Shown here: positions 7,937 through 16,421 of the stretch, piece by piece
How positions within the stretch are numbered: the first letter of the stretch is position 1
Layout of the letters: the number at the start of each line of letters is the position of its first letter
Source of the DNA: Bifidobacterium cuniculi
GTDB taxonomy: Bacteria > Actinomycetota > Actinomycetes > Actinomycetales > Bifidobacteriaceae
Assembly: GCF_000741575.1 (NCBI RefSeq)
Contig: NZ_JGYV01000001.1
Coordinates: 620,001 to 684,000 of the forward strand
Direction of reading: 5' to 3'
DNA length: 64,000 nt
Program-made: the position numbers and the translations under genes
The notes under the pieces: model-generated
What the model was told of the DNA's origin: nothing
Database searches by the model: none
Seen by the model: only the letters and a program-made list of their open reading frames with translations

Positions 7937-8681
7937 TAATACCACAAGCGTCGCGTTGACGCCATTCGATTTCCATGGTTCGCAGGTGCGCGTCTTCACC
8001 GACGACCAGGACGCGGTCTGGTTCGTCGCCAAGGACGTGTGCGACGTACTCGGAACTGCAACCAATCATGTTCGTGAATACCTTGACGATGACGAGGTGA
8101 GCAACCTCCGGATTACGGACATTGCTCAGAGCGGCGGCCGTGCGCCGGTCATCATTTCTGAGGCTGGTTTCTACAAACTGGTGCTTCGTTCCCGTAAGCC
8201 GGTCGCCAAGGAGTTCCAGCGTTGGGTCACCCACGAGGTGCTCCCGTCCATCCGGAAGCACGGCGGGTACATGGCGGGGCAGGAGGCCATGTCTCCGGAG
8301 CAGATGGTGGCGGCGTCCATGCGGTGGCTGGAATCCCGCATCGCCGAGCAGAAGGCGCAGCTCGAGGCGCAGGCGCCAAAGGTGGTGTTTGCGGACGCGA
8401 TCATTACCAGCGACACGAACATTCTGGTGCGCCGTCTTGCGAACATTCTCCGCCAGAACGGTGTGAATATCGGCCAGAACCGTCTTTTCAAGTGGCTTCG
8501 CGCCAACGGCTACCTGACCCGCACCAACGACCCGACACAGCGAGCCCTAGACCTGGGATTGTTTGTGACCCGCACGAACAAGCCGTACACGGACCATGAC
8601 GGCAACAAGCACGTGACCTACACGACATTGGTCACTCCGCGAGGACAAGTTTACTTCGTGAACAAGTTCCTCGCTGATTAA
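7929..8681 (+). CDS. Phage antirepressor (Bro-N plus C-terminal ANT domain)
   Basis: A 250-residue protein starting with GTG. Residues ~8-115 form a BRO-N domain (VWFVAKDVCDVLGTATN, EAGFYKLVLRSRKPVAKEFQ, WVTHEVLPSIRKHGGY). Residues ~150-250 match the phage antirepressor KilA-C/ANT domain (ILRQNGVNIGQNRLFKWLR, YFVNKFL). Such proteins inactivate repressors or DNA-binding partners during induction. Its place next to the Cro-like gene fits. Confidence 0.88.
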   Translation: MIDNTTSVALTPFDFHGSQVRVFTDDQDAVWFVAKDVCDVLGTATNHVREYLDDDEVSNLRITDIAQSGGRAPVIISEAGFYKLVLRSRKPVAKEFQRWVTHEVLPSIRKHGGYMAGQEAMSPEQMVAASMRWLESRIAEQKAQLEAQAPKVVFADAIITSDTNILVRRLANILRQNGVNIGQNRLFKWLRANGYLTRTNDPTQRALDLGLFVTRTNKPYTDHDGNKHVTYTTLVTPRGQVYFVNKFLAD

Positions 8682-8687
8682 AGACTT

Positions 8688-8761
8688 CCCTTGCCGAGGC
8701 TGGGACTCAAGACACTGTTCCAGTTTGCTTCCTTTCATCACCGTCCCAACCCCGGCAAGGG
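8688..8761. other. Long imperfect hairpin in the gap after the antirepressor
   Basis: 8688-8706 pairs with 8743-8761 over 19 bp with two mismatches. On the minus-strand RNA both mismatches would be G-U wobbles. The loop is 36 nt and no T-run follows, so a simple terminator is unlikely; a structured RNA or processing site is possible. Confidence 0.35.
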
Positions 8762-8826
8762 GACACTATTTCAACCACCAACCAACCGTCGCCAAGGAAG
8801 GCGACACCAAGAAAAGGAAAACAACA

Positions 8827-9279
8827 ATGAACAAGGAAAACCAGAACGAAACCGTCCAGCAGCACACGAACACAGACGATTTCCCGGACATCACAATGTA
8901 CAAGTTCGTGAGGCTTGACGAAAAAGACAACCCGACCTCGGTGTCAATGATCTGCGGTGAAAAGGCCATCGTGGATACAGAGGACTCCAACACGGGAGTA
9001 GTCCTCGGCGCGTCCTGTATTGATGTGGAGGATGCGCCATTCGATTTTGATTGCGTCAACGCTGTTTGTGCCTTGGTGGATATGCTTTCCGCATTCCCCA
9101 CGAACGCACTGATCGGCGCGCTTGGTCATGACGGTGCTGAAAAGTTCATCCAGTTGGACCAGGAACGTTCAAGGCATGTAGATGAGGCAAAGTTCCGTTT
9201 GACCCAAAAGGAATGGGAACGCCAATTCAAGGCATCCCACGATGATGAAACCTCAGCTGTACCGGAGGCTGATTTCTGA
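8827..9279 (+). CDS. Acidic phage protein of unknown function
   Basis: A 150-residue protein, not recognised. Its N-terminus is Asn/Gln/Thr-rich and disordered. The central part (residues ~30-100) looks like mixed alpha/beta, with a helical segment (FDCVNAVCALVDMLSAF). ATG 8827 follows AAGGAAAACAAC. Its stop overlaps the next start (TGATG). Confidence 0.6.
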   Translation: MNKENQNETVQQHTNTDDFPDITMYKFVRLDEKDNPTSVSMICGEKAIVDTEDSNTGVVLGASCIDVEDAPFDFDCVNAVCALVDMLSAFPTNALIGALGHDGAEKFIQLDQERSRHVDEAKFRLTQKEWERQFKASHDDETSAVPEADF

Positions 9280-9602
9280 TGTCTCGCACGTTCATGTCGC
9301 CGGAAGCAATAGACGCTTTGCGGGCCAAACACCGGAAACCGATCAGCACCAAGAGTCTCCGCACGGAACGCCGTTTCGTGAATGACTTGGTGAAGCATCC
9401 GGGACAGTTCGCACAGTTCCATAAAAGCTACAAGATGAAGCAGGCTGCCTACAGTGCGACCTCTACCATTCGGGCACGTTCTCGTGCGGCCTTCCGTGAC
9501 TGCGAAGCGCCGGGAACATTCATAACCAAGATCGTTCGCATTATCGGCGGCTATCAGCTGTGGGTGGCGTATCAGCCGCCGCAGGATACGCCCGATGCGT
9601 GA
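9279..9602 (+). CDS. Small basic phage protein
   Basis: A 107-residue protein, unrecognised, Lys/Arg-rich in the first 70 residues (SLRTERRFVNDLVKH). It is translationally coupled to the gene before (TGATG) and overlaps the following micro-ORF. Confidence 0.55.
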   Translation: MSRTFMSPEAIDALRAKHRKPISTKSLRTERRFVNDLVKHPGQFAQFHKSYKMKQAAYSATSTIRARSRAAFRDCEAPGTFITKIVRIIGGYQLWVAYQPPQDTPDA

Positions 9603-9726
9603 CCGCGCATGCCTGGCTGGCCTGTTCGATGCGATGGCGCAAATGCCGCCGGAGCAGGTCGAAGCCATGTTCAGCCAGGACACCATACAAGCATTCAACG
9701 AATGGAAGGAACAGGCGAATGAATGA
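9595..9726 (+). CDS. 43-residue phage micro-protein
   Basis: A short frame MRDRACLAGLFDAMAQMPPE... ending ...EWKEQANE, with start overlapping the previous stop and a CAGGA site upstream. The composition is amphipathic-helical and the codon usage matches its neighbours. No function is recognised. Confidence 0.45.
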   Translation: MRDRACLAGLFDAMAQMPPEQVEAMFSQDTIQAFNEWKEQANE

Positions 9727-9802
9727 CGGAAACAACACTGGAATGTCATACGACGTTCTTGGCTCATTCACCATCACGCGGGACAAGGATAAGGAGAAAC
9801 CG

Positions 9803-10411
9803 ATGAACGAGAATCATGAGGTCATCACGGACGTGGAGGACGTCCAGGAGGGTGATTTCGTCACGTTCTGCGCGAGGAGGCCTAACCGGGGTCAGATCGC
9901 GGCGGTCGTGCGGTGCATGGAAGAAAACGAAACGGATTACATCGTAGAAATCGAAGGCGTCCAACCGGCGAAGGTCATATTTTTCCATGATGCCCCAGTG
10001 GCTCTCCCCAAGAACAGGTGGAGGTTCCATCAGGCGACTCGTCCCAAGGTGAGGAATTTCTACGTGGACTGGAACCGGGAGAAGTGGATGACCGTGTTGG
10101 AGAATCTGCTGACTGCTGGCTCTTGGGGTTGGATGCGGCATCACGCGAATGAGCGTGCGATGACCATCGAGGGAGTTCAATTCGGCCCCAATAAGTTCGT
10201 TGACTTGCTGGAAAAAAGCTATGAGCATCCTGTTCTCTCGGATTACGACAGCGAGATGAAGTTAATGAGTCGCGTGGGAGCCGTGTTGGATGGTGCCGAC
10301 ACGAGTGGTGATGTGCAGATGTTGGACGGGACTGTTTGGACGTTCCTGAACGTGCCCCAACTGGTGTCTGATCTTGCTGACGTGTTCATGGAGGCGGTGC
10401 AGGATGCGTAA
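9803..10411 (+). CDS. Phage protein of unknown function
   Basis: A 202-residue protein. ATG 9803 is preceded by AAGGAG at ideal spacing; an in-frame upstream start exists at about 9722. The N-terminal ~60 residues look like a small beta-barrel (EGDFVTFCARRPNRGQIAAVV). The rest is helical and acidic. Unrecognised. It overlaps the next gene by 8 nt. Confidence 0.6.
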   Translation: MNENHEVITDVEDVQEGDFVTFCARRPNRGQIAAVVRCMEENETDYIVEIEGVQPAKVIFFHDAPVALPKNRWRFHQATRPKVRNFYVDWNREKWMTVLENLLTAGSWGWMRHHANERAMTIEGVQFGPNKFVDLLEKSYEHPVLSDYDSEMKLMSRVGAVLDGADTSGDVQMLDGTVWTFLNVPQLVSDLADVFMEAVQDA

Positions 10412-10601
10412 CGCCTTGTTGAAGACCCTCGTCGTGTTTCTGGCGGGCATTTGTCTGATTCTTGCCGCCGTGACCGTCCCGTTCATCATTGCGCGTACGC
10501 CGTTGCAGACGGTGACGGTGTTGGCGGGCATCATCCTCGCGGGTGTGGGCGGTGGCCTGATTCTGGTGGGCGAGATCACGAAACGGGAGGATGCGCAGTG
10601 A
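10404..10601 (+). CDS. Small two-TM membrane protein
   Basis: 65 residues: hydrophobic segments at about 6-28 (LLKTLVVFLAGICLILAAVT) and 36-58 (TVTVLAGIILAGVGGGLIL) separated by a short basic loop. GGAGG lies upstream of ATG 10404. Function unknown. Confidence 0.55.
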   Translation: MRNALLKTLVVFLAGICLILAAVTVPFIIARTPLQTVTVLAGIILAGVGGGLILVGEITKREDAQ

Positions 10602-10813
10602 GTTTGCGAACTGAAATGCCGGACTGGCCGTGGCTGGACGCGGATGAGGCACAGGAACTGACTGGCGCCGGTGATTCCAATTTTCGGAAGGATTTCCGGT
10701 ACATCGCGCAGACGTATCGCGGCAAGCTCTACTTCGACAAGGAAACGCTGATAGAGGCGTTCAGGGCGAACCTAAACAATCCGAACACACAGAAGGAGGC
10801 GCCCAATGAGTGA
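10598..10813 (+). CDS. Small phage protein, possible DNA-binding helix-turn-helix
   Basis: 71 residues, GTG start overlapping the previous TGA. The pattern WPWLDADEAQELTGAGDSNF followed by KLYFDKETLIEAF resembles excisionase-like or AlpA-like winged helices, but this is weak. It overlaps the following gene by 8 nt. Confidence 0.5.
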   Translation: MSLRTEMPDWPWLDADEAQELTGAGDSNFRKDFRYIAQTYRGKLYFDKETLIEAFRANLNNPNTQKEAPNE

Positions 10814-11570
10814 CATGGTGAATCATCCTGCCCATTACCAGCGTAATGGTGTGGAGTGTTTCGAGATCAATCGTTGGATGAATTTCATGCTGGGCAACGT
10901 CGTCAAGTACGTGTTCCGTGCCGGGTTGAAGGACAGTGTGCCGGAAGCGTTGGCGAAGGCCCACGAGTATGCGGTGCGTTGGTGCCAGAAGACCGGCGGG
11001 AATCCGCTTGCCGAGGCGTTCGTCCACTGTGACCCCGACGACCTGGTGTTGGCTGACCATAGCGCGAGCAGGATGGCGGACAACACGATCAGCCCGGAAC
11101 ATGATTTCTGGGAGCATGTCGCGCAGATGGCCGACAGCAGTTCGGATGATTGGCCGACTGTAATTCACCAGGATGTGGTGGACATGATGGACGATCATGG
11201 CATTCCCCATGAGGGGTGCCCGCTGGTGAAAGCTCCGGCGGTGCAGAAGCCTAGTGAGATGACTGTCGTCGGAGAACTGACTGGTTGCGACGGTTACGAC
11301 TGGGAGGCGATTGAATGCCGACGCGACTCGGACGGCCAGTATTGGCTTGGCACTGATTCGGGTTGCTCCTGCTACAGCCCGTTCGAGAACTATGCGGACA
11401 GTACGGTGGATTGGACAGGGCCTCTTACCTGTACGCAGGCGGTGGCGGAATTCACCAATCTTGCCCTGCCGTTCGTTAGGGAACACTCCTACTTTGGCGG
11501 CGACCTTATTACGGACGACGACGTGAACCGTGAAGTACGAAAGATTCTTGACTCCGGGAAGGAGAAGTGA
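10806..11570 (+). CDS. DUF3310-domain phage protein
   Basis: A 254-residue protein. The first ~60 residues are a DUF3310 / nucleotide-kinase-like domain (NHPAHYQRNGVECFEI, VVKYVFRAGLKD), common in phage nucleotide-metabolism regions. The remaining ~190 residues are an unrecognised extension with a Cys-rich patch (TDSGCSCYSPF). Whether the extension carries a separate activity is unknown. Confidence 0.72.
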   Translation: MSDMVNHPAHYQRNGVECFEINRWMNFMLGNVVKYVFRAGLKDSVPEALAKAHEYAVRWCQKTGGNPLAEAFVHCDPDDLVLADHSASRMADNTISPEHDFWEHVAQMADSSSDDWPTVIHQDVVDMMDDHGIPHEGCPLVKAPAVQKPSEMTVVGELTGCDGYDWEAIECRRDSDGQYWLGTDSGCSCYSPFENYADSTVDWTGPLTCTQAVAEFTNLALPFVREHSYFGGDLITDDDVNREVRKILDSGKEK

Positions 11571-11573
11571 ACC

Positions 11574-11894
11574 ATGCCGATGGTGGAACAGCGCGTAGGC
11601 GCAGAGCAGAAGTACAAGGCGGGATGGTTGCTTGCCCATGATTACGTCGGGTATTGCATTTCCCCGGCGAATGGCAAGCCCGCTTTGATTCCGACACCGA
11701 CCATGATTGCGAAGATTCTGAACATGCCACAATCCAAGGTGGATGAAGCATTCCGCGACATCCCCGAGATGACTGTGGGGGAAGCTGCCATTCCTGGCGC
11801 TCCTGACATGGGGGAATGCTTGAAACAGTTGGCTACCGAATGTGGCAGCAGCGACTTGTTCGACATTCTCTACTATGCGGCCCGACACCGCTAA
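11574..11894 (+). CDS. Phage protein of unknown function
   Basis: 106 residues, helical, preceded by GGGAAGGAGAAG. No domain is recognised. It is the last gene before a 263-bp non-coding gap. Confidence 0.55.
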   Translation: MPMVEQRVGAEQKYKAGWLLAHDYVGYCISPANGKPALIPTPTMIAKILNMPQSKVDEAFRDIPEMTVGEAAIPGAPDMGECLKQLATECGSSDLFDILYYAARHR

Positions 11895-11903
11895 CCCCAT
11901 ATG

Positions 11904-11992
11904 TGCCTGTTGCTGGTAGCCCCTCGCACACGCAGCTTCCCGAATGGACTGTGCGAAAGCTGGGCCCGGTTCGATTCCGGGGCAGGCAGCCA
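11904..11992 (+). other. tRNA-like element (acceptor and T arm only)
   Basis: 11904-11910 (TGCCTGT) pairs with 11982-11988 (GCAGGCA) as a 7-bp acceptor stem with one G-U. A perfect 5-bp T stem (CCCGG/CCGGG) encloses TTCGATT. A discriminator G and encoded CCA (11990-11992) follow. The 89-nt length would suit a long-variable-arm tRNA, but no proper D arm or 7-nt anticodon loop could be drawn. It may be a decayed phage tRNA or a tRNA mimic. The rest of the 11895-12157 gap shows no gene. Confidence 0.4.
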
Positions 11993-12157
11993 AGGGGCGG
12001 TTCGGGTCAACGTCACCGTTTTTACAGTCATTTTGTCGGAACGATGGGCGGGGGAGTGCCATTCCTCTAGTGGCCACACCTCGCGTGGACTCCTGTCCGG
12101 GGTTACAACCCTGCCCAGCCCAACCGCCCCACCCGCTTTTAGGAAAAGGAACTCACC

Positions 12158-12673
12158 ATGAACACAAAGAAACCGCCTAAGGAAGGACTTTACCGCTACC
12201 CTTGGGGACACTTTGCTTTCCTTAACGGCTACTACTGGTCCGTGAACTTCGCAGCGGCGCAGCAAGACCTAGAGGACATGTACGAACACTATGTAGCGGC
12301 GGGAATAGCTGATCTTATTGCTCCGATTCCACGTCTTGCTACACCGAATCCACCTCGCATATTGCCTCGTGAAGAGTTGGAAGGCAAGGGGTATGTGTCA
12401 GCGAAACAGTTCCTGACACGGCGTCTCAGGGAGGATTACCATTATCGGCCTACTCAAAAGGAAATCTGGGTGTTTGCCGGCATGGCTAAACGCACCTACC
12501 GAAAAACTGTCCAAGAGAACCCGCCCGAATCAGATGCCAGGAACCTGACTGGCGGCGGCCGCGTTTGGTACTGCCCACCACAACATCTTGAAGTGTTTGA
12601 GAACACGTATGGGCGGTTCTTGCAGGAAACCATCACAGGGCAAACGCTCGTTAGCCGGTTGGAGGCAGCATGA
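12158..12673 (+). CDS. Phage protein of unknown function
   Basis: A 171-residue protein preceded by AGGAAAAGGAACTCACC. The C-terminal half has a possible helix-turn-helix (YRPTQKEIWVFAGMAKRTYR). Otherwise unrecognised. ATGA overlap with the zinc-ribbon gene that follows. Confidence 0.55.
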   Translation: MNTKKPPKEGLYRYPWGHFAFLNGYYWSVNFAAAQQDLEDMYEHYVAAGIADLIAPIPRLATPNPPRILPREELEGKGYVSAKQFLTRRLREDYHYRPTQKEIWVFAGMAKRTYRKTVQENPPESDARNLTGGGRVWYCPPQHLEVFENTYGRFLQETITGQTLVSRLEAA

Positions 12674-13092
12674 CAAGACCGAAGAATCCCGTACCTGGCA
12701 TTTGCAAGGTCTGCGGGGAAACGAAGATCATGTACGCGCGAATGATGTGTGAAGCATGCTACGCGCGGCAGTTGCCTCCTCGTGTCAGGAAGATACAAGA
12801 ATGCGCCAACTGCGGGGAAACAAGACCGATTTACGCACGCGGACTATGCGGGAAATGTTACCGACAGCATTGGCGCCGCACCGTGTTAGCTGACCGAGAA
12901 TGCCAGGCGTGTGGAAAACGAAAGAACCTTAAAACAAAGAACTATTGCGGTACTTGTTACTGGAAAGTGCGTGCGCCTTACACGCTTTGCAAAGCGTGCG
13001 GCCACGCGGCCCTGATTCGAGCACGCGGCTTGTGCAACCCCTGTTATTGGAAGCAACGGAAACAAAAACGACGACTGGAAGGAGCAGCCTGA
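12670..13092 (+). CDS. Four-zinc-ribbon phage protein
   Basis: A 140-residue protein built almost wholly of four C-x2-C-x(10-11)-C-x2-C ribbons: CKVCGETKIMYARMMCEAC, CANCGETRPIYARGLCGKC, CQACGKRKNLKTKNYCGTC and CKACGHAALIRARGLCNPC. Each is followed by Y/W and basic residues. The repeated [IM]YAR-x-[ML]C core marks them as one family. A two-ribbon relative is encoded at 19070. Zinc and nucleic-acid binding are inferred; the role is unknown. Confidence 0.72.
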   Translation: MTRPKNPVPGICKVCGETKIMYARMMCEACYARQLPPRVRKIQECANCGETRPIYARGLCGKCYRQHWRRTVLADRECQACGKRKNLKTKNYCGTCYWKVRAPYTLCKACGHAALIRARGLCNPCYWKQRKQKRRLEGAA

Positions 13093-13913
13093 TGGTGCGA
13101 ATGGAACAGATCAGCGACACTGACTATTTCGCACATCCCGCGTTGGACCAGACCATGCTCAAGAAGTTCATGCAGTCACCACGCGCCTACGCATGGGCGA
13201 AAGAGCACCCGGTCGAGGATAATGCGGCGTTCGCGTTCGGCAAGGCCATGCACTCCATCGTACTTGGCTCCGGCCCCGCCCCCATGGAACGCCCCGACGC
13301 GAGAACAAAAGCCGGAAAGGAAGCTCTCGCCCTGTATGCGGACGACGAGAACGTGGTGATGCTGTCGGCACGTGACATGGAACTGGTGGACATGATGAAG
13401 CGGAACATGCCCGACATCGCCGGCATGCACCCTGGCCGTCCCGAAGTCGCCATGTTCGCCACCGACCCCGACTCCGGCGTTGAACTGAAAGGCAAAGCCG
13501 ACTGGCTTCCCAACGGGCCCGACGAAGATGGCGTCTACAGGATCGTGGATTACAAGACACTACGCGACCAGCCCGAAGATTTCCCGCACGACGCATACAA
13601 GTACGGGTACCACATTCAAGCCGCATTCTACATGCGTCTCTACCGTCTCTGCACCGGCTACGCGGGCCCACTTGGGTTCGAGTTCATCACCCAAAGCAAA
13701 CAGGCACCCTACGACTGGATGGTGTGGCGGTTCACGGAAACCCAAATGGAAATACGTGACGTGGCTAATCCACGCATCGACCAGGCGTTGCAACAGTTCG
13801 CATGGTGGCAGCAGCATCCTGACGCGAACATGCTCGACTGGGGCGCCGACCACACGCCCCAACCAATCGAATACACCAACTGGCAGATCACCAAGGAAAT
13901 GGAGGAACTCTAA
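13092..13913 (+). CDS. RecE-like / PD-(D/E)XK phage exonuclease
   Basis: A 273-residue protein. The YqaJ/RecE-type nuclease core shows MLKKFMQSPRAYAW, FAFGKAMHSIVLG (Gly-His), then ELKGKADWLPN and YRIVDYKTL (D...D-x-K) and the QAAFYM helix. It would resect dsDNA ends to give 3' single strands for the annealing protein encoded next. Start ATG 13092 follows GGAAGGAG. The overlaps with both neighbours indicate a coupled recombination cassette. Confidence 0.85.
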   Translation: MVRMEQISDTDYFAHPALDQTMLKKFMQSPRAYAWAKEHPVEDNAAFAFGKAMHSIVLGSGPAPMERPDARTKAGKEALALYADDENVVMLSARDMELVDMMKRNMPDIAGMHPGRPEVAMFATDPDSGVELKGKADWLPNGPDEDGVYRIVDYKTLRDQPEDFPHDAYKYGYHIQAAFYMRLYRLCTGYAGPLGFEFITQSKQAPYDWMVWRFTETQMEIRDVANPRIDQALQQFAWWQQHPDANMLDWGADHTPQPIEYTNWQITKEMEEL

Positions 13914-14494
13914 TGCCGGTCATAGAAGAAAACAAGCGCAGCGACTACGGGTCTTACACCGACCTGTCAAGCCTGATGGCGTACGTGGAAAAGGAAATGA
14001 AGCTTGCTGTCCGCTTCGAGGTTGCCGCCGGTACGGAAGATGAGCCGGACATGGTCGTCACCTATCTGAAGCAGCTTCCTTCCAGCCCCTACGTGGATTG
14101 GACCGGCCCCCTGTGCCCGGCGCCGATCATCGTCGGAGGCGGCAACCGTCAGGTGAGCCCGGCGCAAGCGTACGGTAGCGCGCTCACGTACGCGAAACGC
14201 TACTCGCTTCAGGGGGCGTGCGGTTTGGCGACCAGCAGTGATAGCACCCAGTTCACCGATACGCAAACCCGTGACGTGCAACTTATGAGCGACGAAACCA
14301 AGGAACGCATCGACGATCTCCTCGACGCTAGGAGCGTTCCGCCAGGGGGAGAGGACCGATACCTCAGCGGCATCGTCGGCTCCGCTGTCTCGTATCGTAC
14401 GCTCACCGAGCCGGTGGCGCAGCGCATCCTCGACGCCTACCAGAAGCATTTGGAAAACACCAGCAACAACAATCACAAGGAGATGGAAGCATGA
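13913..14494 (+). CDS. erf: ERF-family single-strand annealing protein
   Basis: A 193-residue protein with the ERF signature QAYGSALTYAKRYSLQGACG (about residues 80-100) and an upstream beta region. ERF proteins anneal complementary ssDNA and pair functionally with a phage exonuclease and SSB, both encoded on either side. The start overlaps the exonuclease stop (TAATG). Confidence 0.88.
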   Translation: MPVIEENKRSDYGSYTDLSSLMAYVEKEMKLAVRFEVAAGTEDEPDMVVTYLKQLPSSPYVDWTGPLCPAPIIVGGGNRQVSPAQAYGSALTYAKRYSLQGACGLATSSDSTQFTDTQTRDVQLMSDETKERIDDLLDARSVPPGGEDRYLSGIVGSAVSYRTLTEPVAQRILDAYQKHLENTSNNNHKEMEA

Positions 14495-15057
14495 GTTTCC
14501 CCGAGTTTTATTGGATGGGTAACGTGTACTGCGGGAAGGACCAGGACGGCAACGCCCTGGCCGACGTGCAGGTCAAGCAGTCCCAGAACGGCAAACCGTA
14601 TTGCCACTTTACGGTGATCGGCAACAAGAACCGTTTCAACGAGCAGACACAGCAGTGGGACACGGTGAAGACCATCGGCATGCAGGTGACCGTGTTCGGT
14701 GACTATGCGGCCACTGTCGCGCAGAACATCCACAAGGGCATGCGGGTCCTGTGCGTGGGCGAACTGGACGAACCTGGCGCCTACACGGGACAGGACGGAC
14801 AGGCTCATGGCTCTTATCGGATGATCGCGCGCACTGTTGCCGTCATCCCCTCCAAGCCGCAGCAGCAAAGTGGTTTCGTTGCCAACCAGCAAGCCGCCCA
14901 GCCGGCCGCCCAGCAGCAGTATCAGTCCCCGCAGGGTGGGTTCACGCCGGGCATGAACCTCGCACAGCAGGGCCAGGGACAGCCGCAGGGGCAGCAGCCT
15001 CCGGCAGACCCATGGGCCACGAACGATGGCGGCTTCAGCCAGGAGCCCCGCTTCTAA
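14491..15057 (+). CDS. ssb: Single-stranded DNA-binding protein
   Basis: A 188-residue OB-fold protein (residues ~5-115: HFTVIGNKNRF, MQVTVFGDYAATVAQNIHKG) with a Gln/Pro/Gly-rich linker. Unlike host SSBs the C-terminus ends GGFSQEPRF instead of an acidic DDD-x-P-F tip. It probably recruits host SSB partners poorly. It is the third gene of the exonuclease / annealing / SSB module. Confidence 0.85.
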   Translation: MSFPEFYWMGNVYCGKDQDGNALADVQVKQSQNGKPYCHFTVIGNKNRFNEQTQQWDTVKTIGMQVTVFGDYAATVAQNIHKGMRVLCVGELDEPGAYTGQDGQAHGSYRMIARTVAVIPSKPQQQSGFVANQQAAQPAAQQQYQSPQGGFTPGMNLAQQGQGQPQGQQPPADPWATNDGGFSQEPRF

Positions 15058-15236
15058 TGAGCCACCTGTACGGTCCGACCGATCACGAGGGTGACGCCGC
15101 CTGCACCAGTTGCGGGCGGCCCCTCCCGCTCACCGACATCATCCAAGGCCTCCACGTGTGCCAAGACTGTGCAGACGACTGGAAAGCCGACTACGACTAC
15201 GACGGCTGGGAAAACGACATGTGGGAGGAATCGTAA
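15057..15236 (+). CDS. Small zinc-ribbon protein
   Basis: 59 residues with CTSCGRPLPLTDIIQGLHVCQDC (C-x2-C...C-x2-C, given in part) and a very acidic, Trp-containing tail (DYDYDGWENDMW). The start overlaps the ssb stop. Confidence 0.55.
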   Translation: MSHLYGPTDHEGDAACTSCGRPLPLTDIIQGLHVCQDCADDWKADYDYDGWENDMWEES

Positions 15237-15238
15237 CC

Positions 15239-15502
15239 ATGCAACCATCCTCGACAGGTTCGGAGACGACGAGGACCACGATGATGCATAAATGCCCATT
15301 GCCGTTGCCGGAGGATTCCGTGTGGGACATATGGGAATGTCCTGAATGTCATTCTTGGTGGCGACAAGAACTCTACGCAGGGGCGCATGGCCCGTTGAGA
15401 TGGTGGGAACCGTCCACGTTCCTCTCCTGCGTATTCCATCATCCAGTCCAATACCAGCACATACAACGCGGAAAGAGGTACGACCGTGCTGCAAATTCTT
15501 GA
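15239..15502 (+). CDS. Small Trp/Cys-rich phage protein
   Basis: 87 residues with a C-x2-C pair (IWECPECHSWW). ATG 15239 has GGGAGGA upstream; ATG 15281 or 15284 are alternatives. It overlaps the methylase start. Unrecognised. Confidence 0.5.
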   Translation: MQPSSTGSETTRTTMMHKCPLPLPEDSVWDIWECPECHSWWRQELYAGAHGPLRWWEPSTFLSCVFHHPVQYQHIQRGKRYDRAANS

Positions 15503-16421
15503 GCTCTTCGGTGGCATCGGAGCGCCCCGTTGTGCGCTTCGCAACCTGGGTGTGCCGGTGAAGTCGATTGACTACGTGGAGATTGACGAGAAGGCAGTGC
15601 GGTCTTACAACAAGATGTTCGAACATGATCTCGAATATCGTGTGCAGGACGTGCGTGGCTGGACCCTCCGCCCGGACATTCTCGTACATGGCAGCCCTTG
15701 CCAGGATTTCAGCATTGCCGGACACCAGAAGGGTGCGGACGAGGGAAGTGGCACCAGGTCGAGCCTCATGTGGGAAACGCTGCGCATCATCCGTAACCTG
15801 GGCGAGTGGATGCCGAAGGCGGTGGTGTGGGAGAACGTGCCCAACGTGCTCTCCAAGCACATGCGGCACAACTTCGACAAGTACTTGGGTGCCATGCGTT
15901 CCCTCGGCTATGTGAGTGCGTGCGACGTGCTGAACGCCATGGACTTCGGGCTTCCCCAAGACCGGCGCAGGGTGTTCACCATCAGTGTGCTCGACGGCGC
16001 CGTGTTCGACTTCTCGAAGATCAAGCGGCGGCATCCCCGCCCGATTGGCGAGTTCCTGGAACACACTGACGAAGCACGCTACAAGGTGACGCAGCCGAGC
16101 ATGCTGAACCGTATCGGGGAGCATGATGGCCGATTCAACGGATGCGTCCCCATCATCGAGGACCATGCGCACACGGTGACGACGGCACAGATGCGCTGCC
16201 CGAACGCGGGAGTCGTACCAGTCGAGGATGGATACAGGTATTTGACGGAGCGGGAATGCTGGAGGTTGCAGGGATTCACGGACGCCGACTATGAGGCGGC
16301 ACTGGCCGCGAACCCAGGAAGGCCGGGTTGCATGAACGGCGCCCTTTACAAGCAGGCGGGGAACAGTATGCCCGTGCCCGTGTTGGAAGCAATCTTTGAA
16401 CAGTTGGAGGTGACCAAGTGA
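15486..16421 (+). CDS. C5-cytosine DNA methyltransferase
   Basis: A 311-residue Dcm-type enzyme. Motif I ILELFGGIGAPRCAL, catalytic motif IV HGSPCQDFS (Cys nucleophile), motif VI VWENVPNV, motif VIII DRRRVF (QDRRRVFT) and motif X AGNSMPVPV are all present, so it should be active. GTG start with a GGAAAGAGG site. Phage solitary C5 methylases usually protect phage DNA against host restriction; no cognate nuclease with a matching target can be recognised beside it. Confidence 0.9.
   Translation: MLQILELFGGIGAPRCALRNLGVPVKSIDYVEIDEKAVRSYNKMFEHDLEYRVQDVRGWTLRPDILVHGSPCQDFSIAGHQKGADEGSGTRSSLMWETLRIIRNLGEWMPKAVVWENVPNVLSKHMRHNFDKYLGAMRSLGYVSACDVLNAMDFGLPQDRRRVFTISVLDGAVFDFSKIKRRHPRPIGEFLEHTDEARYKVTQPSMLNRIGEHDGRFNGCVPIIEDHAHTVTTAQMRCPNAGVVPVEDGYRYLTERECWRLQGFTDADYEAALAANPGRPGCMNGALYKQAGNSMPVPVLEAIFEQLEVTK

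Noticed and set aside
12049..12135. Second tRNA-like candidate (GGGGTTACAACCC arm)
   Set aside because: The T loop is one base short, and the possible acceptor pairing conflicts with the T stem; not a tRNA.
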